The translations under genes were made by a program, and so were the position numbers. From Verrucomicrobiota bacterium (GTDB taxonomy: Bacteria > Verrucomicrobiota > Verrucomicrobiia > Limisphaerales > SXQI01), in the NCBI GenBank assembly GCA_008933045.1, contig WBXJ01000016.1, positions 1 to 21,155 of the forward strand: 21,155 nt of DNA, written 5' to 3'. The notes under the pieces were generated by a model. That model ran no database searches and was not told the DNA's origin. It saw nothing but the letters and a program-made list of their open reading frames with translations. Position 1 is the first letter of the stretch. The number at the start of each line of letters is the position of its first letter. Below, in pieces: positions 1 to 8,237 of this stretch.

Positions 1-810
1 ACAATTCAGGATGTTTTTGGCAAGACTGAGGCAGAAATCCACCCCAATTATCGCTCCGTCACACTCGAGCAGCTACTCTCTCACCGAGGCGGAGCCCCTC
101 TCGAACCTCCGCCCGAGTTATGGCAGACGGCTTGGCGTAAGAATGGAACCCATGAAAACCAACGTCTCCAGTTTGTGCGAGGTTTACTGGCGAATGGCCC
201 TGTAAACACGCCGGGGACCGAATTTCTTTACTCGAATCAAGGATATGCCATCGCGGGTGTCATGTTAGAAAACGTGACCCAGACACCTTGGGAAACTTTA
301 TTGCAGGAAAAAGTTTTTCAACCGTTAGCGATGAAAACAGCGGCTTTCGGAGTTCCGGGGGTTCTTGGTGCGGTGGATGAACCGTGGGGGCATGAGTTCA
401 AGGGCGAGAAATGGATCCCCAAACAGGAGGATAATCCACCAGCAATCGGCCCAGCAGGGACAGTCCACGCTTCTGTCAGGGATATCGCTCGGTACGCGAC
501 GACACACCTACGTGGTGACCGAGGATTACAAACTCCGATATTGAATCACGGCGCGTGGCAGAAGTTGCACCAAGCGTGGCAGGGCCAAGATTATGCCCTT
601 GGCTGGGTGGTCAAGGAAGGGGCTTGGACTCGAGGAAAAGCACTATGGCATAACGGATCCAACACGATGTTTTACATGGTGGTTTGGGTGGTGCCACAGG
701 AGAATCTTGTGGTAGTAGTCGCGGTGAATGCGGGAACCGCTGCGGCAAGAGTTGGAAGCGAAGAGGCGGTGAGCGCGATGGTTGAGTTGGTAAGGAAAAA
801 CCAACCGTGA
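1..810 (+). CDS. Serine hydrolase, beta-lactamase (class C/PBP-like) family, 5' partial
   Basis: The frame is open from base 1 to the TGA at 808-810, giving 269 residues of a gene that starts upstream of the window. Visible family marks are LLSHRGG (the LLSHTSG-type motif), YSNQGYAIAG, which carries the Tyr-x-Asn catalytic motif of class C beta-lactamase-like hydrolases, and LWHNGSN near the end, matching the HxG/KTG-type motif. The SxxK nucleophile motif would lie before the window, so catalytic competence cannot be judged. Members are esterases, peptidases or beta-lactamases and the substrate cannot be read from sequence. A GTG at 175 is an internal codon, not a start, because homology to the family continues upstream of it. 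The gene converges on maf with a 27-base gap and no evident terminator hairpin. Confidence 0.88.
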   Translation, partial: TIQDVFGKTEAEIHPNYRSVTLEQLLSHRGGAPLEPPPELWQTAWRKNGTHENQRLQFVRGLLANGPVNTPGTEFLYSNQGYAIAGVMLENVTQTPWETLLQEKVFQPLAMKTAAFGVPGVLGAVDEPWGHEFKGEKWIPKQEDNPPAIGPAGTVHASVRDIARYATTHLRGDRGLQTPILNHGAWQKLHQAWQGQDYALGWVVKEGAWTRGKALWHNGSNTMFYMVVWVVPQENLVVVVAVNAGTAAARVGSEEAVSAMVELVRKNQP

Positions 811-837
811 GTTGTGTTCGAGGGGTGGAAAATTGGA

Positions 838-1416
838 TCAGACAGGTTTCTGCCAATCGTTCCAGACGTGTTGAAATTGCTCTAGCGGCAACCCAACCAC
901 GTTTGAGTAGGAGCCTTCGATTCGTTCGACAATCATTTCACCGTGATCCTGTATAGCGTAGGCTCCCGCTTTATCGAGTGGGTTGATTTTACTGAGGTAA
1001 TCCTCGATTTGCGGTTGTGTGAGTGAGTGGAAGGTTACGAGCGTTGTCTCGGCGAAAAGTTTTTCTCGAAGTTCCCGCTCCAGAATTAAACACACACCGG
1101 TAACCACTAGATGGGTTCGACCCGCTAATTCCGTCAACATCCGAACAGCTTCGGATTGATTACAGGGTTTGCCGTAAAGTTTCGTTCCGAGGTAGACAAG
1201 TGTATCAGCAGCTAACACCGAGTGGTCGGGGTATTGGCTGGCAACAGTTTTGGCTTTGCGATACGCGTTGATTAAACAGAGTTCGCGGGCTGTCAAATTT
1301 GGATCATGCAACTCGACTGCATCACTAGGGATAACGACCGGATGGATCCCAATTTGTGCAAGTAACTCCCGTCGTCGAGGAGAAGCGGAGGCAAGTAAGA
1401 GTGTCGGGTCGGGCAT
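838..1416 (-). CDS. maf: Maf family nucleoside triphosphate pyrophosphatase (dTTP/UTP type)
   Basis: This 192-residue protein has full Maf length. It opens with LLASASPRRRELL, the S-x-SPRR phosphate-binding motif. It also carries ADTLVYLG (catalytic Asp), LYGKP, and DKAGAYAIQDHG followed by IEGSYSNVVGLPLE, which is the pattern of the YhdE-like subgroup that hydrolyses dTTP, UTP and modified pyrimidine nucleotides to monophosphates. The role is cytoplasmic housecleaning of non-canonical nucleotides, sometimes linked to septum inhibition. The start is ATG at 1416, with no Shine-Dalgarno. It lies 22 bases downstream of the DUF1802 gene on the same strand, so the two are probably co-transcribed. 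Family assignment is firm; the nucleotide preference is inferred from the motif pattern. Confidence 0.93.
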   Translation of the reverse strand: MPDPTLLLASASPRRRELLAQIGIHPVVIPSDAVELHDPNLTARELCLINAYRKAKTVASQYPDHSVLAADTLVYLGTKLYGKPCNQSEAVRMLTELAGRTHLVVTGVCLILERELREKLFAETTLVTFHSLTQPQIEDYLSKINPLDKAGAYAIQDHGEMIVERIEGSYSNVVGLPLEQFQHVWNDWQKPV

Positions 1417-1438
1417 GTTGTGCGGTTACAAGTTCAAA

Positions 1439-2026
1439 TCAGGGGAATTTAGCGAAGCTCGTGGATGAAATACCAAGGGCTTCATGAAAGGCTCGTAGTT
1501 TTTCTCGCAATGCATCTGGGTTTAGAACCGAGGTGGTGTTGGATGTATCAATGTCTCTTTCGAGTTCGACCCATGATTTACAACCTGCGTAAGCGGGTGC
1601 CATTGGCAATTCGACCGGCGAAGAAAGTTTTGAAACGTGCAAAAAGAATGCATGGATCATTGGTTGGTTGTTCCACGCAAATCGTTGAGCAATTAACTCC
1701 TCACTCCAAATGTGGAGTCCGTGGAGCCTTTGTACGGCTGCAAAATCATGAACTTCCGCAGCCGCAATCACCTCAGCAATAGAGGCGATACGAAGGCGCT
1801 CGCCGGTTTCGTTGAGTAGAGTCCTCTGGTCGAACCTGTGCTGCGCCTCCGAGGTCACCAACGTGCGTTGTTGGTGAAATCGAGTGGGGAAGAGCAGAAA
1901 CGCATTGTGCTCGAGTTTAAATCCTGTTTCGCCTTCATGAATTCTGCCCTTTCGAAGGATCACAACCTGATCACCTTGACCCAAAGCATCCACCACAATG
2001 GACCACTCCTTGAAGGCAATATTCAT
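1439..2026 (-). CDS. DUF1802 family protein
   Basis: This 195-residue cytoplasmic protein has no signal peptide. The N-terminus reads IAFKEWSIVVDALGQGDQ, then VVILRKGRIHEGE, then FKLEHNAFLLFPTRFHQQ. That matches my recollection of the DUF1802 pattern (LKEW...AL..G.Q...LRKGGI.E....F...H..F.L.PT..HQ), best known from cyanobacteria. The function of the family is unknown to me. The C-terminal half is alpha-rich and unremarkable. The start is ATG at 2026, and the preceding bases hold no Shine-Dalgarno. It lies directly upstream of maf (22 bases) and 69 bases downstream of the TIM-barrel gene. A nucleotide-related role is conceivable from the maf neighbour, but that is only context. Confidence 0.75.
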   Translation of the reverse strand: MNIAFKEWSIVVDALGQGDQVVILRKGRIHEGETGFKLEHNAFLLFPTRFHQQRTLVTSEAQHRFDQRTLLNETGERLRIASIAEVIAAAEVHDFAAVQRLHGLHIWSEELIAQRFAWNNQPMIHAFFLHVSKLSSPVELPMAPAYAGCKSWVELERDIDTSNTTSVLNPDALREKLRAFHEALGISSTSFAKFP

Positions 2027-2095
2027 CGTCCGTTCGATGTGAAATAACCGACTAGGACACGGAGGGTCTGCTCCTGATGTAGAAACTTTTTCCGC

Positions 2096-2971
2096 TTACC
2101 AACGAACGCCTTCAAGATATTTGAGGCTGAGCGGGATGTGTGCAGCAGCGTCCGGGGATTCATCCTCAATAAAATAATGTTTTACGCCGGATTTTTTTGC
2201 TTGGTTGAGAATCGCTGCCCAATTCATTTGGCCGGTGCCAACTGCCACATCGTTGGTCACATCGGCTTGCCCTGTCATAACGCCCGTTTTGAGGCTTTTC
2301 TTCATATCTTTGACATGAATCAAAGACCAACGTGAGCCGTATTTCTTTAAGAGTGCCACAGGGTCTTTACCGGGGTAGACGATCCAAAAAACATCCATCT
2401 GAAAGTTAACGAATTTCGGATTGGTCTGGGAGATCAACAAATCGAGCAGATCGCTCTCTCCGTATTTTGTAAATTCGTAGCCATGGGTGTGATAGAAAAA
2501 CTTCAGCCCATGCTTGGCAAGTGCCTCACCTGCTTTGTTGAAGTTTTTGATGGCATCGCGGCATTCGGCTTCATCGAAGTCATCCTTATGAGGAATCCAA
2601 GCGCAGCCTACGTATTGGAGACCCAAAGTTTTGGCTTCCTTGGCGATCCCTTCGACATCCGTTTGGTAGCGATCATAGCTAAAATGTCCGCTGATAGGCT
2701 TCAGGCCGCGAGCATCGAGCATCTCTTTAAACTTCTCCGGCGAAAGGTTGTAGGTACCCGCCAGTTCCACTTCCTTCACGCCGTAGTCGCGCACTTTATC
2801 AAGAGTGGCTGGGACGTTTCGGGTAAAATCCGCGCGGAGAGTATAAAGTTGAAGCCCGATCGGGCCTTTGAAGTTGGCTCCTGTTCCAACCTCCGCAGCA
2901 TCGATCTTGAGAAAGCTGACGACAGAGGCGCAAACAAAAAATGCAACGGTCTTGAATGAGTTAGAGAACAT
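2096..2971 (-). CDS. Secreted sugar phosphate isomerase/epimerase-like TIM-barrel protein
   Basis: This is a 291-residue protein of the xylose-isomerase-like / AP endonuclease 2 TIM-barrel superfamily. From ATG at 2971 it begins with a signal peptide (MFSNSFKTVAFFVCASVVSF, then a cut near DAA). The reading frame stays open to 3076, but that extension reads through the inverted repeat and gives a 35-residue leader with no signal character, so 2971 is preferred. Barrel marks include IGLQLYTLR, FFYHTHGYEF, QMDVFW, LIHVKDM and a Glu-rich YFIEDESPDA, which together supply the His/Asp/Glu metal ligands expected in the superfamily. Exported members are abundant in PVC and Bacteroidota genomes and are linked to sugar or keto-sugar processing. 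The precise substrate is unknown. An upstream metallopeptidase gene is on the same strand, separated by 195 bases that contain an inverted repeat. Confidence 0.85.
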   Translation of the reverse strand: MFSNSFKTVAFFVCASVVSFLKIDAAEVGTGANFKGPIGLQLYTLRADFTRNVPATLDKVRDYGVKEVELAGTYNLSPEKFKEMLDARGLKPISGHFSYDRYQTDVEGIAKEAKTLGLQYVGCAWIPHKDDFDEAECRDAIKNFNKAGEALAKHGLKFFYHTHGYEFTKYGESDLLDLLISQTNPKFVNFQMDVFWIVYPGKDPVALLKKYGSRWSLIHVKDMKKSLKTGVMTGQADVTNDVAVGTGQMNWAAILNQAKKSGVKHYFIEDESPDAAAHIPLSLKYLEGVRW

Positions 2972-3024
2972 CGCGTTATTTATGCGGAGGAAACCTCCCG
3001 TTGTCGATGCGGAAAAAATCAGAT

Positions 3025-3070
3025 TGTCAAAGCTCTTTAAGAATGGGGACATTCTTAAAGAGCTTTGACA
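3025..3070. repeat. Perfect 20-bp inverted repeat with 6-base loop
   Basis: The left arm at 3025-3044 (TGTCAAAGCTCTTTAAGAAT) is the exact reverse complement of the right arm at 3051-3070; the loop is GGGGAC at 3045-3050. It lies between the two minus-strand genes for the BSP-type peptidase and the TIM barrel. On the minus strand it is followed by AATCTGATTTTTT, so it could act as an intrinsic terminator for the peptidase gene. However, the T-run starts about seven bases after the stem, and the stem is AT-rich and unusually long and perfect. A repeat element or recent insertion is an alternative. It abuts the RecD2-like fragment on its right. Confidence 0.85.
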
Positions 3071-3179
3071 GGGCATTCACGGTATCGGTTTCAAAACCGC
3101 CGACCAAATCGCACGGAAGATTGGCATCCCGCATGACAACCTGCTGCCGACCGCTGCCGGTTTGGGTCATCTACTCTTG
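3069..3179 (+). pseudogene. Fragment resembling RecD2 helicase (helix-hairpin-helix segment)
   Basis: Frame 3 of the + strand reads HGIGFKTADQIARKIGIP, followed by a segment ending in AAGLGHLLL. This resembles the conserved helix-hairpin-helix region of RecD2-type (YrrC) ATP-dependent helicases, roughly GIGFKTADxIAxKLGIP with x(n)AGLxHxL. Only about 37 codons remain. The frame is closed upstream by TGA at 3066-3068 inside the inverted repeat and there is no start codon, so it is not an expressed gene as it stands. The full protein is about 700 residues or more, and no Walker motifs are found nearby. The right end runs into the antisense 3' end of the peptidase gene. The match is from memory of family motifs, not a search. 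Confidence 0.55.
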
Positions 3180-4132
3180 GCGGATCCTGAGAGGTTTGTC
3201 CAAGCGCCTTGGTATAAGTTCCCCCACTGATCGTCGCGAAATAGATCAACAGTATTTTTGGTAATCCGCAGCCGGATGTTCCGTCCCTTATCAAGAAGGG
3301 TGATGGAGACTGGAGTTCTCTCAATCTCTTCAAAGAGCCACGTCTGTTTGCCGTGCTCAAACTCCACCCAGCCCCCGGTGGGTTGACGCTCGAAGTAACC
3401 ACCGGCGTGACGCCAAGCCACTGTTTCAACTGGCAATGGCGATACGTGGTTGAAGACCGCCAAGTAATCTTTCCAGAGCTGTTCCAAATCCCGGCCTGTT
3501 CGATCCATAAAGATTGATTCACGGTAGGCACCGCGCTGAAGTGAGGCGTTTAGTTGGCGGACAATACCCGGAGCCGGACCGCATTCGAGCCAGAACAGAA
3601 ATCCAGCCGCCACCTGGTAGGAATCCCTGAAACCTTGTGCCTTTTCTGGCCGCGGGAATCGAGACAAGGGCCAAGCCTCATAAATGGCGAAGCGGAGGTA
3701 GTCTGCGATTCCTTCGGTCACCCATCCTACCTGACCTGACGGATAGGCCTGAACGACATGGACAAGTTCGTGAATCAACGCGCCCTTGCTATCGTCGGGC
3801 AATGCCATGATCCGCTTCGACGACATTCGAATCTCGGTTCCCGCCGTTGCCGCCACGCCCTCAAACATAGGCTCCAGACGAACAGTAACGTCTGGTAGCT
3901 GGTCAACCCCTGCGGGCAGTAACAGGTTGCCAATCCGAGGGTACCATTCTTGAGCTAAAACCTGTGCTGATTGAGCCCATGCACTGCTTTCCGGGGCACT
4001 GGATACATCCATCCGTAACACGGCAGCAGCGACTTTGAAACTGAGCAAAAGCGATCCCACCAATACTTGAAAGATGGGTTTCGGGTTTAGAATCCAATTA
4101 GCACTCAGTGCGGGTTGCACCTGAATCGGCAT
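3167..4132 (-). CDS. Secreted metallopeptidase-like protein, basic secretory protein (BSP) family
   Basis: This 321-residue exported protein has a zinc-peptidase motif, HELVHVVQ at residues 121-128 (HExxHxxQ). It is followed by GWVTEGIADYLRF, in which the Glu after WVT is the likely third ligand region. This arrangement is typical of the plant basic secretory protein family found also in PVC bacteria. The N-terminus from ATG 4132 carries a hydrophobic export segment (IFQVLVGSLLLSFKVAAA). The frame extends to an ATG at 4168, which adds 12 residues and is a possible alternative start; neither has a good Shine-Dalgarno. A C-terminal beta-rich domain follows from about residue 225. The last few codons overlap the antisense RecD2-like fragment, so the C-terminal tail may be non-native. 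Substrate unknown. Confidence 0.82.
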   Translation of the reverse strand: MPIQVQPALSANWILNPKPIFQVLVGSLLLSFKVAAAVLRMDVSSAPESSAWAQSAQVLAQEWYPRIGNLLLPAGVDQLPDVTVRLEPMFEGVAATAGTEIRMSSKRIMALPDDSKGALIHELVHVVQAYPSGQVGWVTEGIADYLRFAIYEAWPLSRFPRPEKAQGFRDSYQVAAGFLFWLECGPAPGIVRQLNASLQRGAYRESIFMDRTGRDLEQLWKDYLAVFNHVSPLPVETVAWRHAGGYFERQPTGGWVEFEHGKQTWLFEEIERTPVSITLLDKGRNIRLRITKNTVDLFRDDQWGNLYQGAWTNLSGSAKSR

Positions 4133-4296
4133 TGATCGAAACATACTGCATGAATTGGCGAATCGCATTCTCTATTCAGAATGCAAATGGCATAAAGCAC
4201 TTGTCAAGGCAGATGAGGTTTCCAGCCAAGTCACAGTTACGGACGCCACAGTTAGCCCTCGACAAAGTTCGCGGACGGGAGAAGTATTAAGCCGTT

Positions 4297-4851
4297 ATGA
4301 TCATTAAACTATTTGCAATTTTTTGCGTCCTGACGCTGACCCAAATTGTTATGGCTGAATCCAAAACATCCATTCACGACATCGCGTTGAAAGACATTAA
4401 CGGCCAGCCTACTTCATTGAAGAGTTTCAAAGGTAAGGTTGTGCTTCTAGTGAACGTGGCCTCCAAATGCGGGCTCACCCCCCAATACGAAGCGTTGGAA
4501 GGTTTGCAGAAAAAATACGGAACTCAGGGCTTCACCGTTGTGGGACTGCCTTGCAATGACTTTGGAGGTCAGGAACCTGGATCGAATGAGGACATCAAGC
4601 AATTCTGTTCCACAAAATACAAGGTGACTTTTCCGCTCATGGACAAAGTGAAAGTCTTAGGAAGCGAACGCCATCCGCTCTACGTTCGACTGACTGGAAA
4701 AGACGCAGAATTCCCCGGGGATATTAAATGGAACTTCGGCAAGTTTTTGATCGCCAAGGATGGCACAGTCCTCAAGCGATTTGAACCCCAGACCAAACCT
4801 GATTCTGATGACGTCTCAAAGGCCGTCGAGGCAGCTCTGGCTCAAAAATAA
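4297..4851 (+). CDS. Exported glutathione peroxidase-like thiol peroxidase
   Basis: This 184-residue Cys-type glutathione peroxidase has a signal peptide (MIIKLFAIFCVLTLTQIVMA, cleavage near residue 20), so it should act in the periplasm. The peroxidatic Cys58 lies in NVASKCGLTPQY, the catalytic Gln92 in CNDFGGQEPG, and Trp145-Asn146 in WNFGKFL, completing the Cys/Gln/Trp/Asn tetrad. Cys104 (QFCSTKYKVTFP) is the expected resolving cysteine, so thioredoxin-type reductants are more likely than glutathione. The motif usually written PCNQFGGQ has Asp in place of the first Gln here. The start is ATG at 4297; a GGGAGAAG stretch lies too far upstream (about 14 bases) to be a convincing ribosome site. 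A strong terminator follows. Confidence 0.95.
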   Translation: MIIKLFAIFCVLTLTQIVMAESKTSIHDIALKDINGQPTSLKSFKGKVVLLVNVASKCGLTPQYEALEGLQKKYGTQGFTVVGLPCNDFGGQEPGSNEDIKQFCSTKYKVTFPLMDKVKVLGSERHPLYVRLTGKDAEFPGDIKWNFGKFLIAKDGTVLKRFEPQTKPDSDDVSKAVEAALAQK

Positions 4852-4870
4852 TTTCAACGGCACAAGAACG

Positions 4871-4904
4871 CACGCGACCGTCAGATTACGGTCGCGTGTT
4901 TTTT
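4871..4904 (+). terminator. Intrinsic terminator after the glutathione peroxidase gene
   Basis: An 11-bp perfect GC-rich stem (CACGCGACCGT at 4871-4881, pairing with 4888-4898) closes a 6-base loop and is followed directly by six T residues, then GTTT. It sits 19 bases after the stop codon. The converging dehydrogenase gene ends at 4908, only a few bases beyond. The hairpin may also stop transcripts from that side, although the minus-strand tract after the stem is not T-rich. Confidence 0.9.
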
Positions 4905-4907
4905 GTT

Positions 4908-7900
4908 TCAGCGTTTACTGGTTAAAAATGCGAGCAAGTCCCTCAATTCTTGTTTGCTCAAAATATTTCCGATCCCCTCTGGCATGCCCGAAAGCCCGCT
5001 AACCCGAGTTTTGATATCTGTTTTTTTTATTTTCAATAGACCATCCTCCGGCGAGTTGAGTTCGATGACCTGATCATTCTCAGACTTCACCACGCCCGCG
5101 TAGAGAGTCCCATCTCCGGAGGTTAACAACACGCTTTCAAACCCAGGAGCGACCTTGGCGTTTGGAAAAAGAATGGATTCCAACAGATAATCTGCAGGCT
5201 GTTTTTCTGCCAAATGGGTTAACTCCGGCCCTACTTCTCCTCCTTCCCCGTTCCATTTATGGCATCGAGTGCAGGCTACCTCAGCTTTTTCAAAGAATAC
5301 TTTGCGACCCAGTTCAGGGTTGCCACCTTTCAACGAGACTCGGTAACTCGCCAACGCATCACCTTTGGGCAACCGTTGTTCCCTAGTCACCAGTTCCGAT
5401 TTAATTCTGGCGTCGGTCTTTGGCTCAGCCGCCAACATGAGGTCTAGTTCGAGATCAGCCGGCAAATCGCTTTTCTTCAACCATGTGAGCAGTAAGGAAT
5501 CCACATCTGCTCCCTTCAAATTGGCGAGCGCGGCGAAAGCGTTCTGTTTTTCGGATAAAGATCCCGATTCCAAGATTTTAGCGAGGGTGTTTACCGCATC
5601 ACCTTGACCTGATTTTGCCATCAACGATGTTGCTGCTTTGCGGACTGCCTCTTTGGCGTCGTTTTGGGCACTTTTTAGCACCTCGCTTAACGCGGGGTCA
5701 CCTAGCTTGGCGAGCGCGTTGAGAGCTTCGATTCGTGTTTGATCTAGGGCCGAGGGATCGATTGCCAAGGCAACCAGCCATTTACCTGCCGTGGTGATCC
5801 CAAGATTTGCGATGGCGCTCGCTGCTGCCGCTCTGACAGGTTGCGATGCCGTGCGGAGCAAGTTTTCTGAAACTGCTGCCAACGCCACATTTGCGTGGTC
5901 GTTCGCCCGCTTGTCCAACGGACGCCAGAGACCTGTCACCTTGTCACGAGCTGAGGGTGCTGGCCATTGCCCTAGCATGAGCAAGACCTCATTGCGGATT
6001 GAATCGGATTGTTTCGAATCGTTGGCTAAACGAGCTAATGCCTGGGCGTTTTCCGGCCCACCCACTCGGAAGTTGGCGTTGATGACTCGACGCATCCAAG
6101 GTGTCCGGTAATCGACGGTGTCTTGGGTGCCATCCGTGAAAGGATCGACTCTGTCGTTAATCTTGTTTGCCAAGGCAGGCAACGCCCCAACGATCGGAAT
6201 GTCGTTGATCGCCCGGGCAGCCTCCACGGCAACCGCTGCGGATTCATCATTCACAAAGACCCCGATGTCGGAATTAGCGAGACGACGCAATGCCAAAACT
6301 GCCGCCATCCTTACCGACTGGGAGGGATCCTTGGCAAGAGTCGCCAGTTTTTTGGAGTCCTGTGAAGCTGCCAAAATCATCACGCCTGCGTGGCGTAAAT
6401 AGAGATCCTTGTCGTTATTCCTGCGTAAAAGATCGAGGGCCGCGGAGACAGAATCTCCGTTGGTAATTTTGGAAAGAGCTAGGGCTGCAAAGTATTGTAC
6501 ACGAGGCGAAGTGTCCTTCAGCATCGCGATCAGTTGATGCGCCGCGCCTGCCCGATGGTTATCCCCGAGAACCCGCGCCGATTGGGCACGGATTTCAGCG
6601 TCAGGATCACCAAGGAACTCTAAAAGTTTATCGGTTAATGTGGCTTCACGTTGTCCGAGTTGACCGATAGCCCAGATGGCATGAATGCGAGCCAATTGGT
6701 GGTCACTGGACTTAACTACCTTGAGCAATGGTTTCAGTGATTCCGCCCCACGGTCTGCTAGGTTGAACTGAGCTTCCTGACGTATCCGCATGTCGGGATG
6801 GCGCAGCAGGGCAACCAATTGTTCACCCCGAGTTTTCGTAAACCCTTCGCCAAGCAACTTTTGCGTGGAGAGAGCATTTGCATCATTCACAGTCGCAGTT
6901 TCAGACAAACGGTAGATCCGACCGCGTTCACTCTTGGGCCATCCATGCACCCAATCCGCGATATACATCCGACCATCCGGACCAAAATCACAATCCGGCG
7001 TGAGGATATCCCAAACAAAATGCTCTGTCTCACCCAGCGTAAATCCGGCTCCTGAGGTGTTGACTTTGAATGAGTGGATTCCGCTTCCAGTCGCTTGGCC
7101 ACGGAAATCGCACAAGTAAAAACGGCGCTGGTAATTGTCCGAGAAACCCGTTCCGGGTGCATAAACTAAACCCGAGGGTCCGGCGCCAATGTGACCGATT
7201 GGTGGAATAATATAAGCCGCCTGACCGGGCCATCGCAGGTGCCAAAGCTTTTCCGCATTCCAAGTGCCCGCAGGATTCTGCTCGCTGAATTGGAATCCGA
7301 TCCGCCAACCCGTATCCCCACCTTCCACGATGTAGACCAGCCGTGCTAAATCACCATGGTCGCAGTTATTATCGCCGGAGAAGAGGTTCCCGAATTCATC
7401 GAAAGCGAGTTCCTGTGGGTTGCGTAAACCAGTCGCAAAAACCTCCAGATTGGATCCATCCGCATCGCAACGATAAACGGCTCCTTCATCAGGATAGCTG
7501 AACGTGCGCCCTTCCTTCGATACGACGTGCGAACCTCGATCACCGATGCTGAAATAGAGCTTTCCATCTGGTCCGAATTTCAAACCGTGCAGATCGTGGC
7601 CAGTTAAACTAAACCGTGTGCCGAACCCGTGTGCGATCGTCTTACGACTATCTGCCACGCCGTCGCCGTTACGATCCTGAAGTGCTGTGACATCGGGGAT
7701 GTTTGCAAAATAAACGGTGCCATTACGCGCCAGCACACCGGAGGCGATACCATCCAGTAAGGAATTGAATCCTTCGGCAAATACTGTTGATCGATCCGCT
7801 CGTCCATTCCCATCGGTATCCACCAGTAAACGGACAACCTCGGATTCCTTCGCAAGATCAGCTGCCTTGGGTCCTAAATGCTTTTTGATCATTGCGATCC

Positions 7901-8237
7901 GATCATCCAAAGTTCGGATCGACAGGTCGTCCTCATACCAGTCCATGATGTTGCGGATATCCAACACACTGGTGCGGTAGCGATGGGTTTCCGAAACGAA
8001 GACGCGTCCCTTCTCGTCTAGGGCGATTGCGACTGGATTCGCTAATTGTGGCTCGACTGCGAAAACCTCCAGTTTAAACCCAGCAGGGAGATGGAATTTC
8101 TTCATCGCTATCTCTGCTTCATTCCATGCGTTGGAGGAAACCTCCGCAGATTTGAGTGCCGTTCCGAGTTCAGCAGCACCAGCAGCAGCGCAAGCGGCTA
8201 CAGCTGCAACAAGCACAGTTTTACAATACAACTTCAT
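4908..8237 (-). CDS. Exported PVC-type dehydrogenase with beta-propeller, HEAT repeats and C-terminal haem c domain
   Basis: This 1109-residue protein combines three blocks. A signal peptide (MKLYCKTVLVAAVAACAAAG) leads into a glucose/sorbosone-dehydrogenase-like propeller of the 'putative membrane-bound dehydrogenase' type, about residues 45-450. The propeller contains two Ca-binding-like loops, DTDGNGRAD at 140-148 and DRNGDGVAD at 188-196. HEAT-like alpha repeats span about 460-950. The C-terminal haem domain of the Pirellula/Verrucomicrobium type has CTRCH at 989-993 and a distal Met candidate in SGMPEGIGNIL. It is predicted to oxidise a sugar or polyol outside the cytoplasm and pass electrons to haem c; the substrate is unknown. 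The frame begins at a TTG at 8264, but ATG 8237 gives a clean signal peptide and is preferred. It diverges from the acyltransferase gene. Confidence 0.93.
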   Translation of the reverse strand: MKLYCKTVLVAAVAACAAAGAAELGTALKSAEVSSNAWNEAEIAMKKFHLPAGFKLEVFAVEPQLANPVAIALDEKGRVFVSETHRYRTSVLDIRNIMDWYEDDLSIRTLDDRIAMIKKHLGPKAADLAKESEVVRLLVDTDGNGRADRSTVFAEGFNSLLDGIASGVLARNGTVYFANIPDVTALQDRNGDGVADSRKTIAHGFGTRFSLTGHDLHGLKFGPDGKLYFSIGDRGSHVVSKEGRTFSYPDEGAVYRCDADGSNLEVFATGLRNPQELAFDEFGNLFSGDNNCDHGDLARLVYIVEGGDTGWRIGFQFSEQNPAGTWNAEKLWHLRWPGQAAYIIPPIGHIGAGPSGLVYAPGTGFSDNYQRRFYLCDFRGQATGSGIHSFKVNTSGAGFTLGETEHFVWDILTPDCDFGPDGRMYIADWVHGWPKSERGRIYRLSETATVNDANALSTQKLLGEGFTKTRGEQLVALLRHPDMRIRQEAQFNLADRGAESLKPLLKVVKSSDHQLARIHAIWAIGQLGQREATLTDKLLEFLGDPDAEIRAQSARVLGDNHRAGAAHQLIAMLKDTSPRVQYFAALALSKITNGDSVSAALDLLRRNNDKDLYLRHAGVMILAASQDSKKLATLAKDPSQSVRMAAVLALRRLANSDIGVFVNDESAAVAVEAARAINDIPIVGALPALANKINDRVDPFTDGTQDTVDYRTPWMRRVINANFRVGGPENAQALARLANDSKQSDSIRNEVLLMLGQWPAPSARDKVTGLWRPLDKRANDHANVALAAVSENLLRTASQPVRAAAASAIANLGITTAGKWLVALAIDPSALDQTRIEALNALAKLGDPALSEVLKSAQNDAKEAVRKAATSLMAKSGQGDAVNTLAKILESGSLSEKQNAFAALANLKGADVDSLLLTWLKKSDLPADLELDLMLAAEPKTDARIKSELVTREQRLPKGDALASYRVSLKGGNPELGRKVFFEKAEVACTRCHKWNGEGGEVGPELTHLAEKQPADYLLESILFPNAKVAPGFESVLLTSGDGTLYAGVVKSENDQVIELNSPEDGLLKIKKTDIKTRVSGLSGMPEGIGNILSKQELRDLLAFLTSKR

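Noticed and set aside
2483..2959. 158-codon + strand open frame
   Set aside because: It is antisense to the TIM-barrel gene, which has clear family motifs in its own frame.
2972..3076. N-terminal extension of the TIM-barrel protein
   Set aside because: It reads through the inverted repeat, so it is more likely untranslated; ATG 2971 starts a proper signal peptide.
3001..3264. Open frame on the + strand across the inverted repeat
   Set aside because: Its first part is a translation of the repeat and the rest crosses the RecD2-like fragment in the wrong frame and the peptidase gene antisense. It has no family resemblance.
4165..4184. GCATTCT/AGAATGC 7-bp dyad upstream of the peptidase gene
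   Set aside because: Too short to separate from chance, and no known operator is recognised.
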